From positions 3,591-67,590 of the forward strand of contig JAEWJS010000032.1 of the NCBI GenBank assembly GCA_023386495.1: 64,000 nt of DNA, read 5' to 3'. The DNA is from Bacillota bacterium. Its GTDB lineage: Bacteria > Bacillota > Bacilli > Paenibacillales > Paenibacillaceae. Positions 25,945 to 35,059 of the stretch are shown piece after piece. The notes below the pieces were generated by a model, which was given only the letters and a program-made list of their open reading frames with translations, made no database searches and had not been told where the DNA came from. Within the stretch, counting starts at the first letter, position 1, and each line of letters begins with the position of its first letter. The position numbers were made by a program, and so were the translations under genes.

Positions 25945-26724
25945 CTATTGTGGTGCTTTCACCGGATTGACGAGCTCGCCGATGCCTTCCACGCCGCAAG
26001 TGACGACGTCGCCATCCCGTACCCAATCGGCGCCGGCTGGCGTGCCGGTCAGGATGACATCGCCGGGCATAAGCGTCATGAAGGTGCTGATGTAGGCGAT
26101 CAGCCGGTCGATCGGCATAATGATCCGTTCCATTCGACTATCTTGCTTCGGCATCCCGTTCACGGATGCATAGATGCGTGCATCGCGATAATCGAAGTCG
26201 GTCTCGATGTGCGGACCGAGCGGACAGAACGTATCGAATGACTTGCCGATCGTCCAATGTCCCTCCGGGTGAAAATAGTTCAGCGCGCCGACGTCATTGG
26301 CAATCGTATAGCCGAAGATGATCGCGTCCGTCTGCTCGGCGGTAATATGCTTCGCCTCGCGGCCGATGACGACGGCAATCTCGGACTCGAACTTGACTTC
26401 GTCCGTGCCCGGCGGCAGCAGGATCGGATCGCCGGGAGCTGTCAGCGCACCCAGCGGCTTGAAGAACAGGATCGGCATATCGGGAACCGGCGGCTTCGTC
26501 TCGCCTTCGGGCGTGAAGTTCTTGCCGATGCCGATAATATGGCGGGGCACCAGCGGCGCTTGCAGCCGAACCTCGTCAAGACGGAAGCTGCGGCCGGTGT
26601 AGACCGGCTCTTCGAAGAGCGAGCTTGACGTCTCGCGGATGGTGCCGGCGTCGCCTTGGAGAATGCCGCTGCGGATTGCTATCTCTTGCGTGTCGTCTGC
26701 CGTGGTGAATCGCACATACTTCAT
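25945..26724 (-). CDS. Fumarylacetoacetate hydrolase (FAH) family protein
   Basis: A 259-residue cytosolic enzyme with the FAH fold. The metal ligands are visible in VKFESEIAVVIG and the following IANDVGA, and the C-terminal pattern MTLMPGDVILTGTPAG is typical. The family splits C-C bonds in, or decarboxylates, acyl-pyruvates and related ring-cleavage products using Mg2+ or Mn2+. The exact substrate cannot be told. AGAAGGAGA lies just before the ATG. It follows the Ig-like/dockerin protein gene by 25 bases on the same strand, but the two products have no evident link. Confidence 0.88.
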   Translation of the reverse strand: MKYVRFTTADDTQEIAIRSGILQGDAGTIRETSSSLFEEPVYTGRSFRLDEVRLQAPLVPRHIIGIGKNFTPEGETKPPVPDMPILFFKPLGALTAPGDPILLPPGTDEVKFESEIAVVIGREAKHITAEQTDAIIFGYTIANDVGALNYFHPEGHWTIGKSFDTFCPLGPHIETDFDYRDARIYASVNGMPKQDSRMERIIMPIDRLIAYISTFMTLMPGDVILTGTPAGADWVRDGDVVTCGVEGIGELVNPVKAPQ

Positions 26725-26749
26725 TGTAGTCGTCTCCTTCTCTCGCAGG

Positions 26750-29014
26750 TTAATTCATGGTGCCAGGTCTCATATAAGACAGCATGATCCGAATATCTTC
26801 CCGGTCGAAGACCTGATCGCCGTTCATGTCTTGCTGGTATAAGGAACCGTGCTGGACCAGCTTCACGATCTCATCGAGGCCGATCTTGCCTTGCGCATCC
26901 AGTGCAAGAACATTGACCTGGACTTCCAGGCTGCTCGGCGGTTCGATGTTGCCCGCTGCGTCAACGCTCCAGTAGGTGATCAGATGCGAGCCTTGCTTGT
27001 TGAGCACAAGCCGACTGCCTGTATGCTGGATGCCGTCGAGGGTGTAATAGGTCGTAACGTCGCCGATGCCTTGGTCATGTACGCTTAGCTCTAATGTTAC
27101 ATGATTCGTAGTGCCGTCGGTAGTCTGCGTAGCTGATGTTACCGGCGCGATGGTATCAATCGCGGCAATGGTGACGACTTCCTCGGTGATATTGCCCGCC
27201 TCATCGATAGCGCGGAAGGTGAAATTGCCGTTCTCCGTAAAAGTGTGCGATTCGGCGTTCAACGTTCCCTCGTTCGTGGAGGCATAGACCGTGATCGCTT
27301 GTTGCGTCGACGTCGATCCGTCATAAGGCGCGATCGTGATAACGGGAGGGATGATGTCGATGTTTGAGATCGTGACATCCTTCGTCGTCACATTCCCTGC
27401 CAAGTCGGTTGCAATAAATGTAAATGTGCCATTATCCGCGAACGTATGGCTGTGCGCATTCAGCGTCCCTTCATTCGTAGAAGCCGTGACCGTGATCGGT
27501 TGGTTTGTCGGCGTTGCACCGTCGTAAGGCGCGATCGTGATCACTGGCGGCGTCATATCGAGATTCACGATGGAAATGACAGACTCGTTAGCGTTGCCTG
27601 CCTCGTCCATCGTATATGCGCTGATGGTGCGATTCTGCGTCAACACGAATGGACCGGAATAGGTCGAACGATGATCGCCCCATAATTGGTACTCTTGGCT
27701 GACCGAATCCTCAGGATAGTCGATCGTTACCGTCACCTCATGGGCTGGCGCTGTCGTGGATAACGTGATGATGGGAGCCGCAGGCGGATCGCGATCGATG
27801 TTGGCAATGACATAAGACTGAACTTCGCTCCACGTGCCGCCATTGTCCGCGTACCGCGCATAGATAGTCTGATTGTCAGTCGCGATATAAGGTGCTTCGT
27901 AAGCAGTCCACGTCTCAGAATCCGTGCTGATCTGCTTAATCGCCGCGATCTCCGGATATGCGATCGAGACGGTCACGTTCTGTTTGGTCGGATTGACTGT
28001 GTCAGCGGAGAAGAGGACGTCCGGCAAGAGCTTGTCCACTGTGATCGTCGCTGTCTTCGGAGTCTCTGCGTTCCCCGCAGCGTCTACGCTCCAATAGGTG
28101 AGCGTATGCGTGCCATCCAGCATGAAGGTGACGGATGTCCCTGTCTGCTCGGCGCCTCCATTGACGATATAGTGCGTAGCTGCAACGCCGGATGATGCAT
28201 CATTGGCGGTCAGATCGACGGTCACGCTCGAGTCCGATACGCTGGCAGGCGCATTGTCGCTCGTCGTCGGAGCGGTTGCGTCGCGTTTGACGATGACGCT
28301 GGAAGAAGACATACCGCCCGACGAAGATGCCGTACATGTATAAGTGCTGCCCTCAGAAGGCGTATCGCTCGCGACGGTGATCGGGCTGCAGCCTGCAGTG
28401 GTCACTTCGCCCGAGGCAGGGTCGGTTACCGTCCATCCTAGATTAATATCCGAGGTATACCAGCCATCGCTGCCGAGGGTTCCGTTAAGCGTCGGCTGGA
28501 CAAGCGGCGCCGTGCCGATTTTCAGGGTACCTCGCAGGAACGAGTTGTAATCGAAGTTTTTTCCATAGATGATGAATCCGTATTTATCGCCATTTGTAAC
28601 ATTGAAACTAGAGACACCGGCTCCTTGAAAATGCCCTCCCTGGTCCTCGCGGTTGAACAATTGTGACAATGTCCGTTCCTCGTTATGTTCAACGAAGGCC
28701 GTAACCGTAGCAGTAACGTCGTACCAAGCGTGCAGACCCGTATAATCCCAGCTGTAATAGATGACTTCATTGCTGGATGCTGTCGTGCTGAACTCCCAGG
28801 TTTGGCCGGCATGTGCAATTGTATTATTCAAGTCATAGGATAATTCCACTCCGTAAGTCGACTTGGTAACCGAGGCGGTCGATGCTTGCGGCTTGGTAAT
28901 GACCCATTCACCGGATGGCAGCTGATTCTGCGCGTAGGCAACCGATACAGCAAGGTGGATGCCGAATAGCATCAACAGACCTGCCGCGATCGACCTTAAT
29001 CTATTCTTTCTCAT
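26750..29014 (-). CDS. Secreted multi-domain Ig-like protein with dockerin-like C-terminus
   Basis: A protein of about 754 residues with a signal peptide (cleavage near AYAQ). An N-terminal beta-rich domain of about 150 residues is followed by repeated bacterial Ig-like/OmpL47-type modules: the pattern YWSVDAAGN occurs twice and PVITIAPYDGATPT and PVITIAPYDGSTST are near-identical repeat starts. The last 60 residues hold two EF-hand-like segments (LDAQGKIGLDEIVKLV, DMNGDQVFDREDIRIML), the layout of a type I dockerin. It is probably extracellular or surface-attached. Start choice is unsure: GTG 29026 adds four residues. Confidence 0.85.
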   Translation of the reverse strand: MRKNRLRSIAAGLLMLFGIHLAVSVAYAQNQLPSGEWVITKPQASTASVTKSTYGVELSYDLNNTIAHAGQTWEFSTTASSNEVIYYSWDYTGLHAWYDVTATVTAFVEHNEERTLSQLFNREDQGGHFQGAGVSSFNVTNGDKYGFIIYGKNFDYNSFLRGTLKIGTAPLVQPTLNGTLGSDGWYTSDINLGWTVTDPASGEVTTAGCSPITVASDTPSEGSTYTCTASSSGGMSSSSVIVKRDATAPTTSDNAPASVSDSSVTVDLTANDASSGVAATHYIVNGGAEQTGTSVTFMLDGTHTLTYWSVDAAGNAETPKTATITVDKLLPDVLFSADTVNPTKQNVTVSIAYPEIAAIKQISTDSETWTAYEAPYIATDNQTIYARYADNGGTWSEVQSYVIANIDRDPPAAPIITLSTTAPAHEVTVTIDYPEDSVSQEYQLWGDHRSTYSGPFVLTQNRTISAYTMDEAGNANESVISIVNLDMTPPVITIAPYDGATPTNQPITVTASTNEGTLNAHSHTFADNGTFTFIATDLAGNVTTKDVTISNIDIIPPVITIAPYDGSTSTQQAITVYASTNEGTLNAESHTFTENGNFTFRAIDEAGNITEEVVTIAAIDTIAPVTSATQTTDGTTNHVTLELSVHDQGIGDVTTYYTLDGIQHTGSRLVLNKQGSHLITYWSVDAAGNIEPPSSLEVQVNVLALDAQGKIGLDEIVKLVQHGSLYQQDMNGDQVFDREDIRIMLSYMRPGTMN

Positions 29015-29186
29015 TCCTTTCACCACGCTCCTGCATCTATTTGATGAAACTTATCGCATTACGTCGAACTTACATATATTTTACTCTATTACAGGGTGCG
29101 AGACTACGAGAATTGCAAAAAAATAGAAAAAAGCATGCATAACCACAACCGAGCCGATCTGAAACAGGGTAGACAAACTTCGACGG

Positions 29187-29214
29187 ATATATTTTCAATC
29201 TCCGCCCATACAAG
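29187..29214 (+). promoter_or_regulatory. Sigma-E-like promoter of sigK
   Basis: ATATATT (29187-29193), 13 bases, then CATACAAG (29207-29214) resembles the mother-cell sigma-E pattern (ATATT, N14, CATACA-T) about 95 bases before sigK. Sigma-E control of sigK is established in Bacillus. Confidence 0.45.
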
Positions 29215-29309
29215 CACAATTGGGCCACCGCCTACATAAACTGTAGAACAGTCTTGAGACGCCATGGAGTACGTATGCTCAGGCGTAACATCTTGGGGGT
29301 GGCCGATTC

Positions 29310-30011
29310 ATGCCTGGATTGTTCGCTACGATCGCTTTGTTCATTAAACAGCTGTCGCTTCTGGTCTCTTACGTCAAGAATAACGCCTTCCCGCAGCCGC
29401 TGCATGAAGAGGAAGAAGCGAAGCACCTGAAGCTGATGGCCGAGGGCAATCAGCATTCGCGCAACCTGTTGATCGAACATAACCTGCGTCTGGTGGCGCA
29501 TATCGTCAAGAAATTCGATAACACGGGGGAGGACCTCGAGGACTTGATTTCGATCGGGACGATCGGGCTGATCAAGGCGATCGAGAGCTTCCAGACCGGC
29601 AAGGGCACGAAGCTTGCGACGTTCGCGGCGCGCTGCATCGAGAACGAGATTCTGATGCATCTGCGCAGCTTGAAGAAGACGCGCAAGGACGTGTCGCTGC
29701 ACGACCCGATCGGAACGGATAAGGAAGGCAACGAGATCACGCTGATCGACATTCTCGGCACCGAGAACGACGATGTCGTAGACATGGTGCAGTTGAAGAT
29801 CGAGAAGTCGAAGATTTACAAGAACCTCGATATATTGGATGAGCGGGAAAAGGAAGTCGTCGTCGGGCGGTTCGGCTTGGAGCACGGCGGGGAAGAGCGG
29901 ACGCAGCGGGAGATCGCGAAGGAGCTGGGGATTAGCAGGAGCTACGTGTCGCGGATCGAGAAGCGGGCGCTGATGAAGCTGTATCATGAGTTCTATAAGG
30001 TGAAAAAGTGA
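29310..30011 (+). CDS. sigK: RNA polymerase sporulation sigma factor SigK, uninterrupted
   Basis: The full 233-residue pro-sigma-K: an N-terminal hydrophobic pro-sequence ([19 protein letters not shown]) removed on activation, region 2 ([43 protein letters not shown]) and region 4 with helix-turn-helix [24 protein letters not shown]. It directs late mother-cell genes for coat and spore maturation. The frame is intact, without the skin-type insertion found in B. subtilis. GGGGGTGG serves as ribosome-binding site. A 30-base segment (codons 87-96) is repeated exactly at 34873-34902. Confidence 0.97.
   Translation: MPGLFATIALFIKQLSLLVSYVKNNAFPQPLHEEEEAKHLKLMAEGNQHSRNLLIEHNLRLVAHIVKKFDNTGEDLEDLISIGTIGLIKAIESFQTGKGTKLATFAARCIENEILMHLRSLKKTRKDVSLHDPIGTDKEGNEITLIDILGTENDDVVDMVQLKIEKSKIYKNLDILDEREKEVVVGRFGLEHGGEERTQREIAKELGISRSYVSRIEKRALMKLYHEFYKVKK
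29569..29598 (+). repeat. sigK-internal copy of a 30-bp exact direct repeat
   Basis: The segment encoding about [10 protein letters not shown] of SigK is identical over 30 bases to 34873-34902. Identity stops sharply at both ends. A 30-base match is far beyond chance in 64 kb, so the second copy derives from sigK. Confidence 0.95.
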
Positions 30012-30062
30012 ATGGAATGCCCTCGGCGAGCTTGCGATGCCGGGGGCATGCCCGCATGTGTG

Positions 30063-30246
30063 CGCAGTTGGAATTAGTCGAACTACAGCACAACTTTTGA
30101 GTGAAAAGCCTCTCGAGTTCGAATTTGCCGAATTGGAGAGGCTTTTTCGTGCGAAGACGCAAGTATAGGCTCTCTAAGTAGGCTAATCCGAACTGCAGAC
30201 GACAAATCAATAAGTCTTTGACATGCAAGTCGGCTAATCCGAACTA
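30063..30246 (+). repeat. Palindrome-rich dispersed repeat, copy 1 (with terminator)
   Basis: About 184 bp between convergent sigK and the SLH-rhodanese gene. It has the shared order: a degenerate TTCGG-N5-CCGAA palindrome, an intrinsic terminator (30105-30147, stem AAGCCTCTC.../...GAGAGGCTT then T5), a half palindrome AATCCGAACTGC, and a final CGGCTAATCCGAACTA. Copies 2 and 3 lie at 35505-35684 and 42021-42206 in the same orientation. This copy is the most diverged. It fills the 284-base gap after sigK. Confidence 0.9.
30105..30147 (+). terminator. Intrinsic terminator of sigK, within repeat copy 1
   Basis: AAGCCTCTCGAGTTCG-type stem with ...CCGAATTGGAGAGGCTT, followed by T5. Confidence 0.85.
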
Positions 30247-30295
30247 CACACAAATGAAAATCTATGAGTATACATTGTTACAGCTCTCTTGGGTG

Positions 30296-31096
30296 TTAGC
30301 GCATGAGGTTCGTATACGGGAACTGCTCGATGCCTGGAATCGTGTAGACTTTGCTATAACCTGCATCTACAAGTACTTGTGCCGCTACAGAACTCTTATA
30401 TCCCCTCTGGCAGTACAGGATTAGTGGGGTATCCTTTCTAGTACATATTGAGAACGGATTATTCGAGACATCCTGTAAAGGTATACAAATGCTACCCTGT
30501 AAATGCCCTGCTGCATAATCCTCATGCGTTCGCACGTCAACGATCATTGCAGTATGATCATGTAACATCAGCATCCACGCTTCGTCGGGGGTCAGATGTT
30601 TACTTTGAAGAACTCTGCCCCCAGTTAGATGGATACGCTGCTCTTTATCAAGCATTCTTGCAACAATAGCTGCAGCTTCCGCACGGGTCAAGCTGCCCTC
30701 ACCATCGAACACGTCTTGTTCACGCCCGAGCATTATTCCTTTTACATACACCTGCGCGATATGCACGACGCAGGTACGGCAAGCATATAAGTCCCTAAGT
30801 TTCTCTGCCGCCGACCACTCGCGCTCATCTTGTTCCCCGAATTCTGTCACAAGCGCCTCATGAACGATTCGTGCAGCGGAACGGCGCTCAATGGGGTTGC
30901 TTATGTTCGTTAGATCATAGTCCTCTGTTATTCCCTTATGCAACGCGTAATTCATATACCCTGATGACCAACTGCCGCGCGTTGGTTCGATATGGCCCGT
31001 GCTGCTTCTTATGACCATGGCTACAAACTCTTCAGTAGTAACAGGATCGCCGGGAAGAACTTTGCGTTCCGAATCATTATTCATTGCTGTTTCCAT
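30296..31096 (-). CDS. SLH-like domain fused to a rhodanese domain
   Basis: A 266-residue protein in two parts. Residues about 15-152 hold SLH-like repeats (VTTEEFVAMVIRS, then YVKGIMLGREQDVFDGEGSLTRAEAAAIVARML). Residues about 165-262 are a rhodanese domain with VDVRTHEDYAAGHLQGSICIPL and the active-site loop LYCQRGYKSSVA carrying the catalytic cysteine. Rhodaneses carry sulphur as a cysteine persulphide. There is no signal peptide, so the SLH part would be in the cytosol, which is odd for a domain that normally anchors to the cell wall. ATG 31096 has AGGAG upstream. It follows the alpha-galactosidase gene by 13 bases. Confidence 0.82.
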   Translation of the reverse strand: METAMNNDSERKVLPGDPVTTEEFVAMVIRSSTGHIEPTRGSWSSGYMNYALHKGITEDYDLTNISNPIERRSAARIVHEALVTEFGEQDEREWSAAEKLRDLYACRTCVVHIAQVYVKGIMLGREQDVFDGEGSLTRAEAAAIVARMLDKEQRIHLTGGRVLQSKHLTPDEAWMLMLHDHTAMIVDVRTHEDYAAGHLQGSICIPLQDVSNNPFSICTRKDTPLILYCQRGYKSSVAAQVLVDAGYSKVYTIPGIEQFPYTNLMR

Positions 31097-31109
31097 TCCT
31101 GTTCTCCTA

Positions 31110-32927
31110 TTATTCGAGTGGAGTGACTCTGATGGTCAAATTGTCATACGCGTCAATGCCTGCGACAGAGAAGGTCCTTGAGTTGTTCGTTGATACCTCG
31201 CCAGTCCATAAATTGTTCAGGGAATAGCTTGCGGCATTTTTGAATTTTTCGACATCCATTAATTTATGCCCGATATAATCGAGAATGCGGCTAACATCAA
31301 CGGCATGCTCCTTCGTATCTCTTGAGTCGCTGAGATTAATAAAGGATATGGCAATATCTCCGTTCGCAAGAGGCTTGACTAGAATATCGACGCGGTCGGT
31401 ATTGGCGATATACGCAGTATCGGGATTGGCATTATCGATCGAGCAGTAAATTCGTTTGGCCTGGATGCCGAGGGCATCTTGATTCAAGGCGATGACGTCT
31501 TTGTTCGCAATAATCCTCCACAGCTCGTCACCCTTTGTGACCCGCCTGAGATCCATTCCAAGCATAATCGGAGCATTCATCATACACCACATGGTCATAT
31601 GCGTTTTACTCATCGTACTCGTAATTCCGTTCATCCCGATGACAAGCATATCAGGATCGTTCCACCCCTTGTCGAGTCCGGCGAACTCATCCATGATAAC
31701 CGCCTTGCTATATTGCGAGGTTATGCTTGCGGTATGGTTTGAACGCCATTCGGCAGAGCCCGGATTGCCGTCGGAGCCGACACTGAAGGTGATATCATTA
31801 AGAATACGCCAAGAGTCTCCCACCTTATAACCCCAGTTGTGCGGCTGCGTTTTCCCCCATTCGCAGATGGAGAGCACAACATCATGGTCAGGGTCGGCCT
31901 GGTTCAATCCTTCAAGAAAGGCCGCATAGGAATTTAGTGTATTTTCCTGCCTTCTATGGTTCATAAGGCGTATAACATTTTCCCCTTGATTTAAGAAGAC
32001 CTTTATTTGTTCCGAGTCTACGAAGGTCGTAGTGCTTGGGGTAAGAGGAAGCAGATGATCGAAATATCGAGTCTCAAGCTCCGCGTCTCCTACTGCAAGT
32101 TGAAGCCAGCGTCCCGTGCCGTTTTCCTCGCCGCTCGCGTAGGCCACAGTGACGGCATATTCTCCGCTTGCCGGTGCGTTCACCGTAAACTTTAGCTCGC
32201 CCCACCGGTCGCCTACAGGTGTTGTACCCACGTTCGTTCCGTCGAATGTGCCGATATTGGTCACATAGTCGCCGCTGTTTTTTGATGCACCCTGTCCCAG
32301 AAGCGCGCCTTCCTTAACGGCATTCAATGTTAATTTCCACGCTTCACCTGTAACCGTAATGCTTCTGATATTCGGGGCATAAGCATACTTAGCATTTTTC
32401 GAGTCCGAGAACGTTGCGTTGTCCCAGAGGTAGTAGCAGTTGTCAACCTTTATAAAGTCTACCCCCCAGTCAATATATGCCCCTGTGTCGACATCCTCAT
32501 AGCCGCAAGTGCCTACTGCGGATCCTGCACATAGATGTGTACCGATATCATTGTACATCCCGAATTTGAGTCCCTTGCGGCGGATATAATCGGACAATGC
32601 TTTAAAGCCGCTCGGAAACTTAATCGGTTCATTCGACAGTAATCCGTTTACGCGTTCGGACTTATAGCAGCCGTCATCGAGCACGACATACTTGTAGCCC
32701 AATTCCGCAAGACCCAAGTCAACCATAGCGTCTGCCATGGCCTTCGTGAGTACTTCATTGTTTTTGCTGCCGAAAGCATTCCAACTGTTCCAGCCCATGG
32801 CAGGGAGGCGTCCCTGCTTTTTATTCAATAACACCTTGCCGTTCGAGAAAGCCGGAAAAATATAGTCAGGATCCGTGATCTCGTCCGGCGCAGTTCTTGA
32901 TGTCGTTCTGGCAGATACCTTGTCCAT
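31110..32927 (-). CDS. Alpha-galactosidase, GH27, with inserted carbohydrate-binding module
   Basis: A 605-residue enzyme. The GH27 barrel starts at GWNSWNAFG, has the nucleophile D162 in KVDNCYY, and resumes after an insertion, with the acid/base aspartate probably in KGWNDPDMLVIG. The insertion (about 180-320, VTGEAWKLT... through ENVIRLMNHRR) looks like a CBM35/CBM6-type module. A beta-sandwich ends the protein. It should release alpha-galactose from melibiose- or galactomannan-type sugars. No signal peptide is seen, so it is probably cytosolic. ATG 32927 has AAGGAGG eight bases upstream. A divergent AraC regulator lies next to it. Confidence 0.9.
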   Translation of the reverse strand: MDKVSARTTSRTAPDEITDPDYIFPAFSNGKVLLNKKQGRLPAMGWNSWNAFGSKNNEVLTKAMADAMVDLGLAELGYKYVVLDDGCYKSERVNGLLSNEPIKFPSGFKALSDYIRRKGLKFGMYNDIGTHLCAGSAVGTCGYEDVDTGAYIDWGVDFIKVDNCYYLWDNATFSDSKNAKYAYAPNIRSITVTGEAWKLTLNAVKEGALLGQGASKNSGDYVTNIGTFDGTNVGTTPVGDRWGELKFTVNAPASGEYAVTVAYASGEENGTGRWLQLAVGDAELETRYFDHLLPLTPSTTTFVDSEQIKVFLNQGENVIRLMNHRRQENTLNSYAAFLEGLNQADPDHDVVLSICEWGKTQPHNWGYKVGDSWRILNDITFSVGSDGNPGSAEWRSNHTASITSQYSKAVIMDEFAGLDKGWNDPDMLVIGMNGITSTMSKTHMTMWCMMNAPIMLGMDLRRVTKGDELWRIIANKDVIALNQDALGIQAKRIYCSIDNANPDTAYIANTDRVDILVKPLANGDIAISFINLSDSRDTKEHAVDVSRILDYIGHKLMDVEKFKNAASYSLNNLWTGEVSTNNSRTFSVAGIDAYDNLTIRVTPLE

Positions 32928-32945
32928 GTGAAAAACCTCCTTCAA

Positions 32946-32974
32946 TGTATAATTTTATTGATAGGATAGGACAA
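32946..32974 (-). promoter_or_regulatory. Promoter candidate of the alpha-galactosidase gene
   Basis: On the minus strand TTGTCC (32974-32969), 17 bases, TATACA (32951-32946). TTGATA occurs twice further upstream toward the regulator and may be part of its operator. The leader would be very short. Confidence 0.4.
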
Positions 32975-33051
32975 ATCGCAGCGTTGATAAATGTGTTTTT
33001 ATCGAGTGTTTATGGGGAAATGTGATATATTGATTTCGGGAGCTGAATGCC

Positions 33052-33876
33052 ATGAAACTTTATTTTGCGAAAAGCCCTTTGATCTCATCTGATATTTATC
33101 CCATGCAATATGGCGAGCAGCAGTGCGATAACGGATATTCCTTTGGACCTGCAGTGCGTAATTTCTATCTCATCCATTACATTTACAGTGGACAAGGCGA
33201 ATTACATATTAATAAAAAAGTTTATAAAGTACACGCAGGACAGTTTTTTCTGATATATCCGAAAGAAACGGCCTATTATAAGGCAGATGACAATGAGCCG
33301 TGGCTGTATCGCTGGATTGAGTTTGACGGCAGTTTTTCGGAGAAGATTATGGCTGTGGCAGGTTTCTCGCACGATAATCACGTTTTATATGACGATAATG
33401 GCGTCGGAAACGCATTGAAGCATATAATTGATTTGGGGTGGACGGACTTAGAAACGATCATGAGCCGTTTCTGGCCGTTGATTGCGGCGCTTACGAAGGG
33501 GAATTTATTAAACAAAGATGAGAATACAGCCGAGACCTATGTCTCCTATGCAAAAAACTATATAAGAAGCAATGTGCACAAAAGGATATCCGTATCTGAG
33601 ATTGCCCATTTTCTAAACATAGACCGCAGCCATCTGGCACGAATCTTCAAACATATTTGCGACATAAGCACGCAGCAGTTTATCATTACGTATAAAATGG
33701 AATTGGCTTCGCAATCGCTCAAAAAAAACAGCATGACTATCAAGGAAGTAGCCCATAGCGTCGGATATGACAATCAAATGGAGTTTTCAAAGATGTTTAA
33801 AAAACACTTTAACATGACGCCCTCGCAATGGAGAGAACAAGAATTTTTTCAACAGTCCATAAATAACTATGAATGA
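33052..33876 (+). CDS. AraC family transcriptional regulator (arabinose-binding cupin type)
   Basis: A 274-residue regulator. An N-terminal cupin-like sugar-sensing domain (NFYLIHYIYSGQGELHIN, GQFFLIYPKETAYYKAD) is followed by a C-terminal AraC double helix-turn-helix (VSEIAHFLNIDRSHLARIFK, IKEVAHSVGYDNQMEFSKMFKKHFNMTPSQWR). It lies divergently 124 bases from the alpha-galactosidase gene and very probably activates it when an alpha-galactoside is present. Base composition is clearly AT-richer than in the flanking regions, as for the next two genes. GGGAG lies upstream of ATG 33052. Confidence 0.92.
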   Translation: MKLYFAKSPLISSDIYPMQYGEQQCDNGYSFGPAVRNFYLIHYIYSGQGELHINKKVYKVHAGQFFLIYPKETAYYKADDNEPWLYRWIEFDGSFSEKIMAVAGFSHDNHVLYDDNGVGNALKHIIDLGWTDLETIMSRFWPLIAALTKGNLLNKDENTAETYVSYAKNYIRSNVHKRISVSEIAHFLNIDRSHLARIFKHICDISTQQFIITYKMELASQSLKKNSMTIKEVAHSVGYDNQMEFSKMFKKHFNMTPSQWREQEFFQQSINNYE

Positions 33877-33894
33877 TCACTTAGGGGTTATCGC

Positions 33895-34875
33895 ATGATG
33901 ATGAGAGGAATGGAATTAAAATTGGTTGATAACTTTTGGGAGGAATTACCTAAACCGTTCTTTGTACTGGCTCCTATGGAAGATGTAACGAATGTTGTGT
34001 TTCGTCATGTTGTGAGTAAAGCGGGTAGACCTGATGTTTTTTTCACTGAGTTTACAAGTACGGAAGGATACTGTAATCCAGATGCGATATATAGTGAACG
34101 TGGGAGATTATACTTTACAGAAGATGAACAGCCTATGGTTGCGCATATTTGGGGAAATAACCCTGCTGATTATCGGGAAATGAGCATAGGTTTAGCTAAG
34201 CTTGGATTTAAAGGCATTGATATTAATATGGGCTGTCCTGCTCATAACGTCGCAGCGAAAGCTAAGGGTAGCGGACTGATCCTACAACCTAAGCTTGCAG
34301 CAGATATAATACAAGCTACTAAAGCAGGTGGATTGCCGGTGAGTGTAAAAACTAGACTTGGCTATTCACATGTCGATGAGTGGCGTGAGTGGTTATCACA
34401 TCTATTGCGGCAAGATATTGCAAATCTTTCAATTCATCTACGAACCAAGAAAGAAATGAGTAAAGTGGCTGCTCATTGGGAGCTTATTCCTGAAATTAAA
34501 CAGCTTCGCGATCAGATTGCACCCCATACATTATTAACGATTAATGGCGATATAGCTGATCGAAAAACAGGCTTATTACTGGCAGAACAATATGGAATTG
34601 ATGGCATTATGATCGGTAGAGGGATATTTAATAATCCATATGCTTTTGAGCAAACACCTAGAGAGCATAGCAGAGACGAAAAAATTGCGTTATTAAACTA
34701 CCATATTGATTTATATGATCAATATGCAACCGAACTAGAACCGAGACCATTTGTTCATTTACTTCGTTTTTTCAAGATTTATATGAATGGATTCGATGAC
34801 GCAGATGCATTGAAAAATGAGCTCATGCAAACGAAGTCAACAGATGAAGTGCGTCAAGTGCTGCAAAACTTTTGA
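33895..34875 (+). CDS. tRNA-dihydrouridine synthase family protein
   Basis: A 326-residue flavoenzyme of the Dus family: [18 protein letters not shown] at the start, the catalytic-cysteine region [20 protein letters not shown], the phosphate-binding LTINGDIAD and [17 protein letters not shown]. It should reduce uridine in tRNA D-loops using FMN and NADPH. The gene is AT-rich and starts 18 bases after the AraC regulator gene, an unusual pairing. Its stop codon TGA (34873-34875) is formed by the first three bases of the sigK-derived 30-bp repeat, so recombination took place exactly at its 3' end. Confidence 0.9.
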   Translation: MMMRGMELKLVDNFWEELPKPFFVLAPMEDVTNVVFRHVVSKAGRPDVFFTEFTSTEGYCNPDAIYSERGRLYFTEDEQPMVAHIWGNNPADYREMSIGLAKLGFKGIDINMGCPAHNVAAKAKGSGLILQPKLAADIIQATKAGGLPVSVKTRLGYSHVDEWREWLSHLLRQDIANLSIHLRTKKEMSKVAAHWELIPEIKQLRDQIAPHTLLTINGDIADRKTGLLLAEQYGIDGIMIGRGIFNNPYAFEQTPREHSRDEKIALLNYHIDLYDQYATELEPRPFVHLLRFFKIYMNGFDDADALKNELMQTKSTDEVRQVLQNF

Positions 34876-34902
34876 TCAAGGCGATCGAGAGCTTCCAGAC
34901 CG
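34873..34902 (+). repeat. Second copy of the 30-bp sigK direct repeat
   Basis: Identical to 29569-29598 inside sigK. It begins at the stop codon of the Dus gene and is not part of any sigK-like frame; the sequence after it (CCTAGCGG) does not continue as sigK. It is a candidate attachment-site or recombination scar. Confidence 0.93.
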
Positions 34903-34941
34903 CCTAGCGGTGAACCAGCAGGGATTCCTAGGAATGAAAGA

Positions 34942-34973
34942 ACATCCGCCCCATCGCTGGGAGCGGATGTTTT
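34942..34973 (+). terminator. Intrinsic terminator downstream of the Dus gene
   Basis: ACATCCGCCCC (34942-34952) pairs with GGGAGCGGATGT (34959-34970, one bulge), followed by TTT. Confidence 0.65.
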
Positions 34974-35045
34974 GCGTAATTTTTCCTCTAATACGATTAT
35001 ACCACAAAAACGAATTTAGTAACAGAATGCCTTTTGTGGGAATTT

Positions 35046-35059
35046 CATACTATAGTATG
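35046..35059. promoter_or_regulatory. Perfect palindrome ahead of arr, possible operator
   Basis: CATACTATAGTATG (35046-35059) is a perfect 14-bp palindrome that contains a -10-like TATAGT and lies 36 bases before arr. It could bind a dimeric repressor. It does not resemble the rifamycin-associated element known upstream of some rifamycin-inactivation genes. Confidence 0.4.

Noticed and set aside
30012..34872. A complete skin element or prophage
   Set aside because: There is no recombinase or phage gene between the sigK repeats, and sigK is intact. Only a scar or island is supported.
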